A stretch of 64,000 bases of DNA from JBHJGM01 sp050331815 (GTDB lineage Bacteria; Verrucomicrobiota; Verrucomicrobiia; Opitutales; JBHJGM01), in contig JBHJGM010000003.1 of the NCBI GenBank assembly GCA_050331815.1, positions 372,001 through 436,000 on the forward strand, given 5' to 3'. Position 1 is the stretch's first letter. The number at the start of each line of letters is the position of its first letter. A model generated the notes under the pieces. The model was not told the DNA's origin, made no database searches, and worked only from the letters and a program-made list of their open reading frames with translations. Shown here piece after piece: positions 60,107-64,000 of this stretch. Made by a program: the position numbers and the translations under genes.

Positions 60107-60837
60107 TGAGTCTGGCTAACGTCGGCCGCTGGTGCCGGCAAGCGAAACGAAGCAGCCACATCGAGCCCACCCTCGCGCAGCACCAGTTGGCGGGCTGTCT
60201 GAGCGGCGAAGGCCGGGTTGTGCGTGACTAGGATCAGGCTGACCCTTTCATCGGCCACGAGACGCAGAAAGGTCTGCATGACGCCTTCGGCGGTGTGCTC
60301 GTCGAGGTTCCCGGTCGGCTCATCGGCCAGGAGCAGGGCCGGGCGATTGATCAAAGCACGCGCGATGGCCACGCGCTGCCGTTCGCCGCCGGAAAGCTTG
60401 GCGGGCCGCTGGCGCAGACGCTCGCCCAGCCCGACCTGGCGCAGCAATTCGCGGGCTCGCTCACGCCGCTCTTCGGTGAGCGCGCCGAACATCCGGGCCG
60501 GCAGCAAGACGTTTTCCTCGGCGTTGAGTTCAGGCATCAGGTAATAGGACTGAAAGACCAGCCCTATTTGCCGGCAACGTTGACGCGCCAGCCAGGCGGC
60601 AGAACGGCGCTCGATCGCCTCGCCCTGCCAGTAAACCGAACCGCTACTGGGCCGCTCCAGTCCGGCCAGCAAATTCAGCAACGTGGTTTTGCCCGCGCCG
60701 GATTCGCCCCGAATGGACACGCTCTCACCTGCAACGACCGAAAGATTCACCGACGCCAGCACCTCGATGCGCCCGCTCGGGCCTTCGAAGGATTTACCCA
60801 GCGCACGCGCCTCCAAAAGCGGTGGGGACTCACTCAT
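60103..60837 (-). CDS. lolD: ABC transporter ATP-binding protein, LolD-like
   Basis: Encodes 244 residues. Walker A RGESGAGKTTLLNLLAG, signature LSGGERQRVAIARALI, Walker B LLLADEPTGNLDE and switch VTHN are intact; the group is the LolD/MacB type, which powers lipoprotein release or macromolecule export. It overlaps the LolC/E-like membrane gene upstream by 8 bases, so the two form a transporter. Cytoplasmic, peripheral to the inner membrane. Confidence 0.88.
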   Translation of the reverse strand: MSESPPLLEARALGKSFEGPSGRIEVLASVNLSVVAGESVSIRGESGAGKTTLLNLLAGLERPSSGSVYWQGEAIERRSAAWLARQRCRQIGLVFQSYYLMPELNAEENVLLPARMFGALTEERRERARELLRQVGLGERLRQRPAKLSGGERQRVAIARALINRPALLLADEPTGNLDEHTAEGVMQTFLRLVADERVSLILVTHNPAFAAQTARQLVLREGGLDVAASFRLPAPAADVSQTQ

Positions 60838-62071
60838 AGCGCAGGGCCTCCGCCGGGCGCAGACGCGCCGCCTTGATGGCGGCCAGGGCGCTGCCCAGGA
60901 CCGCCGCGCCCACCCCGATCGCCACCGACATTCCCAGCTCTACCGGGTCGTTGAACACGGGCAGTTCGATGAACTGGTAAAAGTCGTAGATGAGGTTCTC
61001 GTTGCCGCCGATCACGGAGATCAGCTGCGTGACCGAGTTGCGAAAGCGCAACAGGATCAATCCGCCCACCAGCCCCAGCGCGGACCCGGCCAAGCCCAAA
61101 AAAAGTCCCTGCATCACAAAGATACCCGCCACGCTCACCCGCCGGCCACCCAGCGCGCCGAGCAAGCCGATCTCGCGCGTTTTGCGGATCACCGTGGTGA
61201 TCATGAAGACGGTGATGTTGAACACGGCCACAAACAGAATGACCGCCGTGATCAGCGAGATAAACGTTTTCTCCAGGGCGAGGATGAAGAGCTTGCTCTG
61301 GTTGAGTTCCAGCCAGGTGTAAGCCTGTTCAAAGTCGGGCAGCCACGCGTTCAATTCCCTGGCCACGGCGGGGGCGTCGTTGGGATCGCTCAGGCGCAGC
61401 GCGACCGAATGCGCACGCCGGTCGCCGAAGCCGTACAGGTCCCGCATGGTGCGCAGCGTTACCAGCAGGGTGTTTTCATCCACCTCCGACCAGCCGGTTT
61501 CAAAGATGCCGACCACTTCCAACTCGACCGGCAGCAGGATTTCCTCGCCCTCATTGAGCAGTTCCGGCGAGTAGATCTCGAGGATGCGCCCTTCCTGCAA
61601 ACGGAGTTTGCGCGCCAACCCCCGCCCCACCAGGACCCGCTCGTCATCGAGATCGCCGAGCGAGATGCCTTCAGGCAGAAACTCGTCGACAGGCAGGACC
61701 TGCGTGGGCGCGTTGACATCCACGCTACGCACTACCGGGAAATAGGGGTAGGTACGCCCGGCCACCTGGTGCTGCACCATGACCGGCCCCTGAATGAACG
61801 GGCTGGCTGCCTCCACGTTTTCAAGTTCGCGGGCATACGCGGCGATGGATTCAGGGTCTTGCAGGATTCCGTCGCCGATGATCTCGATATGCCCGTAACG
61901 GTCGACCATCTGGCTGCGAATCTCACGCTGAAAGCCGTTCATCAACCCCAGGACAACCACCAGCAGACCAACCCCTACCGCCACGCCACCGAGCGAAACC
62001 AGCGCAAAGAAAGAAACCTTCCGTCCACTCGGAAAGAGTTGCTTCAGCGCCAGGTAAAGCGGCCAGGGCAT
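60830..62071 (-). CDS. lolC: LolC/LolE-like lipoprotein-release permease
   Basis: Encodes 413 residues. One N-terminal membrane helix (about 22-45, VSFFALVSLGGVAVGVGLLVVVLGLMNGF), a large periplasmic domain, and three C-terminal helices (about 260-285, 312-335 and 375-400) follow the LolC/E plan. PLYLALKQLFPSGRK is typical of the N-terminus. Only one such permease gene is present, so the complex is probably a homodimer with the adjacent LolD-like ATPase. It extracts outer-membrane lipoproteins from the inner membrane. Confidence 0.86.
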   Translation of the reverse strand: MPWPLYLALKQLFPSGRKVSFFALVSLGGVAVGVGLLVVVLGLMNGFQREIRSQMVDRYGHIEIIGDGILQDPESIAAYARELENVEAASPFIQGPVMVQHQVAGRTYPYFPVVRSVDVNAPTQVLPVDEFLPEGISLGDLDDERVLVGRGLARKLRLQEGRILEIYSPELLNEGEEILLPVELEVVGIFETGWSEVDENTLLVTLRTMRDLYGFGDRRAHSVALRLSDPNDAPAVARELNAWLPDFEQAYTWLELNQSKLFILALEKTFISLITAVILFVAVFNITVFMITTVIRKTREIGLLGALGGRRVSVAGIFVMQGLFLGLAGSALGLVGGLILLRFRNSVTQLISVIGGNENLIYDFYQFIELPVFNDPVELGMSVAIGVGAAVLGSALAAIKAARLRPAEALRYE

Positions 62072-62092
62072 ACGAGAAGTTACCGAGAGTGC

Positions 62093-63589
62093 CTAAGCAT
62101 CCGCGCTGGGCTTGAGCGAGGGGAAGAGGATCGTGTCGCGGATGTTGGGTGCCGAAGTCAGAAAGATGACCAGCCGATCAATCCCGATGCCCATGCCCCC
62201 GGCCGGCGGCATGCCATGCTCCATCGCCGTTAAAAATTCGTAGTCGATCCGCTGGACCTCCTCACCGGCCTGTTGTTCGAACATTTGGCGCTGCGCCACG
62301 GGGTCGTTCTGCTCGGAATAGGCCGGAGCGATCTCCTGCCCGTTGATGCAAAGCTCAAAGACATCAAGTACCTGCGGATCATCCGCGTTCAGCTTGGCCA
62401 GGGGGCAGAGCTCTCTGGGAATGTGCGTGACGAAAGTGGGCTGGATGAGGTTGGGCTCGATACGCTTTTCAAAAACGTTGTTGGTCACCTCGAAGTCCTC
62501 GAGCGCGGGATTCACCTCGATGCCCATCTTGGCGCAGGCCTGCAATTTTTCCTCCTTGGAGCGGCTGAACCAGTCCGGGTCGCCCGTGTTTTCCAGAATC
62601 AATTCCTTGTAGGGCGCTTCCCGCCAGGCACCGCCCAACTCAATCACCTCGTCCGAATCCGGGCGTGCCACTTGAGTGGTGCCGAGCACGTTGACGCACA
62701 ACCGCTGCACGAGGGCGTGCACGAGCTCCATCATACCTCGAAAATCGGTGTAGGCCTGATAGACTTCGAGCATGGTGAATTCGGGATTGTGACGCCGGGA
62801 CAAGCCCTCGTTGCGAAAAATCCGCCCGATCTCGAAGACGCGATCGAAGCCGCCGACGAGCATGCGCTTGAGGTAAAGCTCGAGCGCCACGCGCAGCCGG
62901 AAATCGAAGTTCAGCGCGTTGAAATGAGTGGTGAAAGGACGCGCGGCAGCCCCGCCAGGCACCGTTTGCAGACAAGGTGTCTCGACCTCGACAAAGTCGC
63001 GGTCCCAGAGAAATTCACGGACTTCGCGCACGATGGCGCTGCGCTGCAAGAAGCGGGTGCGCGACTCGCGATTGACGATCAGGTCCAGATAGCGCTGGCG
63101 GTAGATCTGGTCCGGGTCGGCCAAGCCGTGCCACTTTTCGGGCAGCGGGCGCAGCGATTTCGAGACGAGCGCGTACTCACTCACCCGGACGGTGATCTCG
63201 CCGGTTTTGGTTTTGAACAGCGTGCCGCGCGCACCGATGAAATCGCCCAGATCGAGTTTTTTGAACCAGGTGTTGTACTCGCCCTCGGGCAGGGCGTCGC
63301 GGGTCACGTAAAGTTGAATCTGCCCCGCGCGGTCCAGCAATTTTACAAAGCAGGCCTTGCCCATTAGGCGGAAGGTAACGATGCGCCCGGCCACCGAAAC
63401 CTCGGGGCCGGTGGCGTCTGCGGCCTGGTCCTGTTCGGGGAACGCCGCGAGGGCCTGCGCCGAAGAATGCGTGGCGCTCCAGTTGGCCTGAAAGGGATCG
63501 CGTCCTGCCTGCCGGAGCTGCTCCAGCTTTTGCTGACGCACGGCGAGAACATCGGTCTGGTTCTGCGCGGATGCTTGCGTTTCGCTCAT
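62093..63589 (-). CDS. lysS: lysyl-tRNA synthetase, class II
   Basis: Encodes 498 residues. An OB-fold anticodon domain (about 60-165) precedes the class II core: motif 1 region REFLWDRDFVEVETPCLQ, motif 2 RVFEIGRIFRNEGLSRRHNPEFTMLE, and motif 3 GMGIGIDRLVIFLTSAPNIRDTILFP. It charges tRNA-Lys. It begins 85 bases from the divergent CvpA-like gene and leads the lolC-lolD-gnnA-lpxB operon, 21 bases upstream of lolC. Confidence 0.95.
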   Translation of the reverse strand: MSETQASAQNQTDVLAVRQQKLEQLRQAGRDPFQANWSATHSSAQALAAFPEQDQAADATGPEVSVAGRIVTFRLMGKACFVKLLDRAGQIQLYVTRDALPEGEYNTWFKKLDLGDFIGARGTLFKTKTGEITVRVSEYALVSKSLRPLPEKWHGLADPDQIYRQRYLDLIVNRESRTRFLQRSAIVREVREFLWDRDFVEVETPCLQTVPGGAAARPFTTHFNALNFDFRLRVALELYLKRMLVGGFDRVFEIGRIFRNEGLSRRHNPEFTMLEVYQAYTDFRGMMELVHALVQRLCVNVLGTTQVARPDSDEVIELGGAWREAPYKELILENTGDPDWFSRSKEEKLQACAKMGIEVNPALEDFEVTNNVFEKRIEPNLIQPTFVTHIPRELCPLAKLNADDPQVLDVFELCINGQEIAPAYSEQNDPVAQRQMFEQQAGEEVQRIDYEFLTAMEHGMPPAGGMGIGIDRLVIFLTSAPNIRDTILFPSLKPSADA

Positions 63590-63674
63590 CTAAAAGCCTC
63601 TAAACGTGGCCTTTACTCACCGGTGGGGCAAATGTAAAAGCATTGGGTCCCCGCCGCCTCCTCCCCAACTCAAA

Positions 63675-64000
63675 ATGTGGATGCTCCCAGAACCGATCCT
63701 CGCCGCGCTGAGCCCGGATACCTGGCAACTGATTCTTGGCGCCACCGCGCTGGCGATTCTGATCTACCAGCTCTGGGATGGCTGGTCCGCCGGGCTTACG
63801 CGGAAGTTCGGCAGCCTGCTTGCCTTTATTATTGCCTACGGAGTCGCCTGGTTTGGCGGCCCGGTGGTGGGCGCGTATTTGAAGGCAAACTCGCCCTACC
63901 CGCGCCCGCTGCTGGATTTGGCCGGTGGCGCGGCGGCCGGCATCGCCACCTTTATTATCCTGATGCTGCTGGTGATGATCTTCCTGGAGCGCACCCGCAA
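63675..64000 (+). CDS. CvpA-like membrane protein, 5' part
   Basis: The frame from the ATG at 63675 stays open to the window end and encodes at least 108 residues. Three hydrophobic segments are visible (about 17-31, 46-64 and 83-103), with GLTRKFGSLLAFIIAY between the first two and AGGAAAGIATFIILMLLVMIFLERT in the third. The G-x-x-R-x-x-G-x-x-x-x pattern and spacing recall the CvpA/colicin V production family. The gene continues outside the window, and identification is tentative. Confidence 0.6.
   Translation, partial: MWMLPEPILAALSPDTWQLILGATALAILIYQLWDGWSAGLTRKFGSLLAFIIAYGVAWFGGPVVGAYLKANSPYPRPLLDLAGGAAAGIATFIILMLLVMIFLERTR

Noticed and set aside
60683..62233. Open frame of 516 codons on the plus strand, rich in Gln, His and Asp
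   Set aside because: Antisense shadow of the LolC/E-like gene.
62093..63589. Unusual residues in the LysS core (RVALELYLKR and QEIAPAYSEQNDP)
   Set aside because: All three class II motifs are intact and such variation occurs in bacterial LysRS; nothing to support altered function.
1..64000. CRISPR arrays, insertion sequences, prophage or integrase genes
   Set aside because: No regularly spaced direct repeats, transposase motifs or integrase motifs were found by reading.

Overview
The window is high-GC bacterial DNA, densely packed with genes on both strands and without rRNA, phage, insertion sequences or CRISPR. The best guess for its source is a Verrucomicrobiota member of the Opitutae type. 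This is inferred from a Gram-negative envelope (lpxB, lolCD-like genes, a TonB-like protein), a PEP-CTERM exosortase substrate, a paired DUF1552/DUF1592 cytochrome-type locus, an SHD1-domain protein and a free-standing sulfatase. No marker gene fixes the genus.

Layout. 1-8.5 kb: the tail of an unknown protein, then a minus-strand operon of a DUF1587/1592/1588/1585-type c-type cytochrome protein, a Tat-exported DUF1552 protein, two related Asp-box propeller proteins and a six-hairpin glycosidase-like protein. 8.6-21.2 kb: a sulfatase, then a ten-gene minus-strand catabolic operon (SDR, ROK kinase, SIS isomerase, FAD oxidoreductase, MetE-like methyltransferase, UlaG-like lactonase, phosphotriesterase-like hydrolase, Gfo/Idh oxidoreductase, TIM-barrel isomerase/lyase, second Gfo/Idh), tightly coupled by overlapping start/stop codons and facing a GntR-LacI hybrid regulator across a palindrome. 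This is the most likely undescribed pathway in the window. 21.2-29 kb: arsenate reductase, then a minus-strand run tRNA-Val, ilvH, ilvC, hemC, cobA-hemD, trpF and a second glycosidase-like protein. 29-33 kb: PhoD-like phosphatase, PEP-CTERM protein, a secretin-fragment protein, asd, and a YkuD transpeptidase.

33.7-45.9 kb: sensor kinase, DinG-type helicase, PP2C phosphatase with a TPR protein, nucleotidyltransferase, GT1 glycosyltransferase, an SDR without its catalytic Tyr, galK, HU, YgfZ and a DAHP synthase. 45.9-50 kb: a minus-strand operon of plsC-like, maf, TonB-like, RluA-like and lytic transglycosylase genes. 50-58 kb: a seven-gene plus-strand heme operon hemF-hemE-hemN-hemG/Y-hemH-hemX-hemA. 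With hemC and hemD upstream, the window carries all tetrapyrrole steps from glutamyl-tRNA to heme except hemL and hemB. 58-64 kb: minus-strand lysS, lolC/E, lolD, a GnnA-like oxidoreductase and lpxB (envelope lipid and lipoprotein export), and the start of a CvpA-like membrane protein.

All product names rest on motifs read by eye in the translated sequence. No database search was possible.
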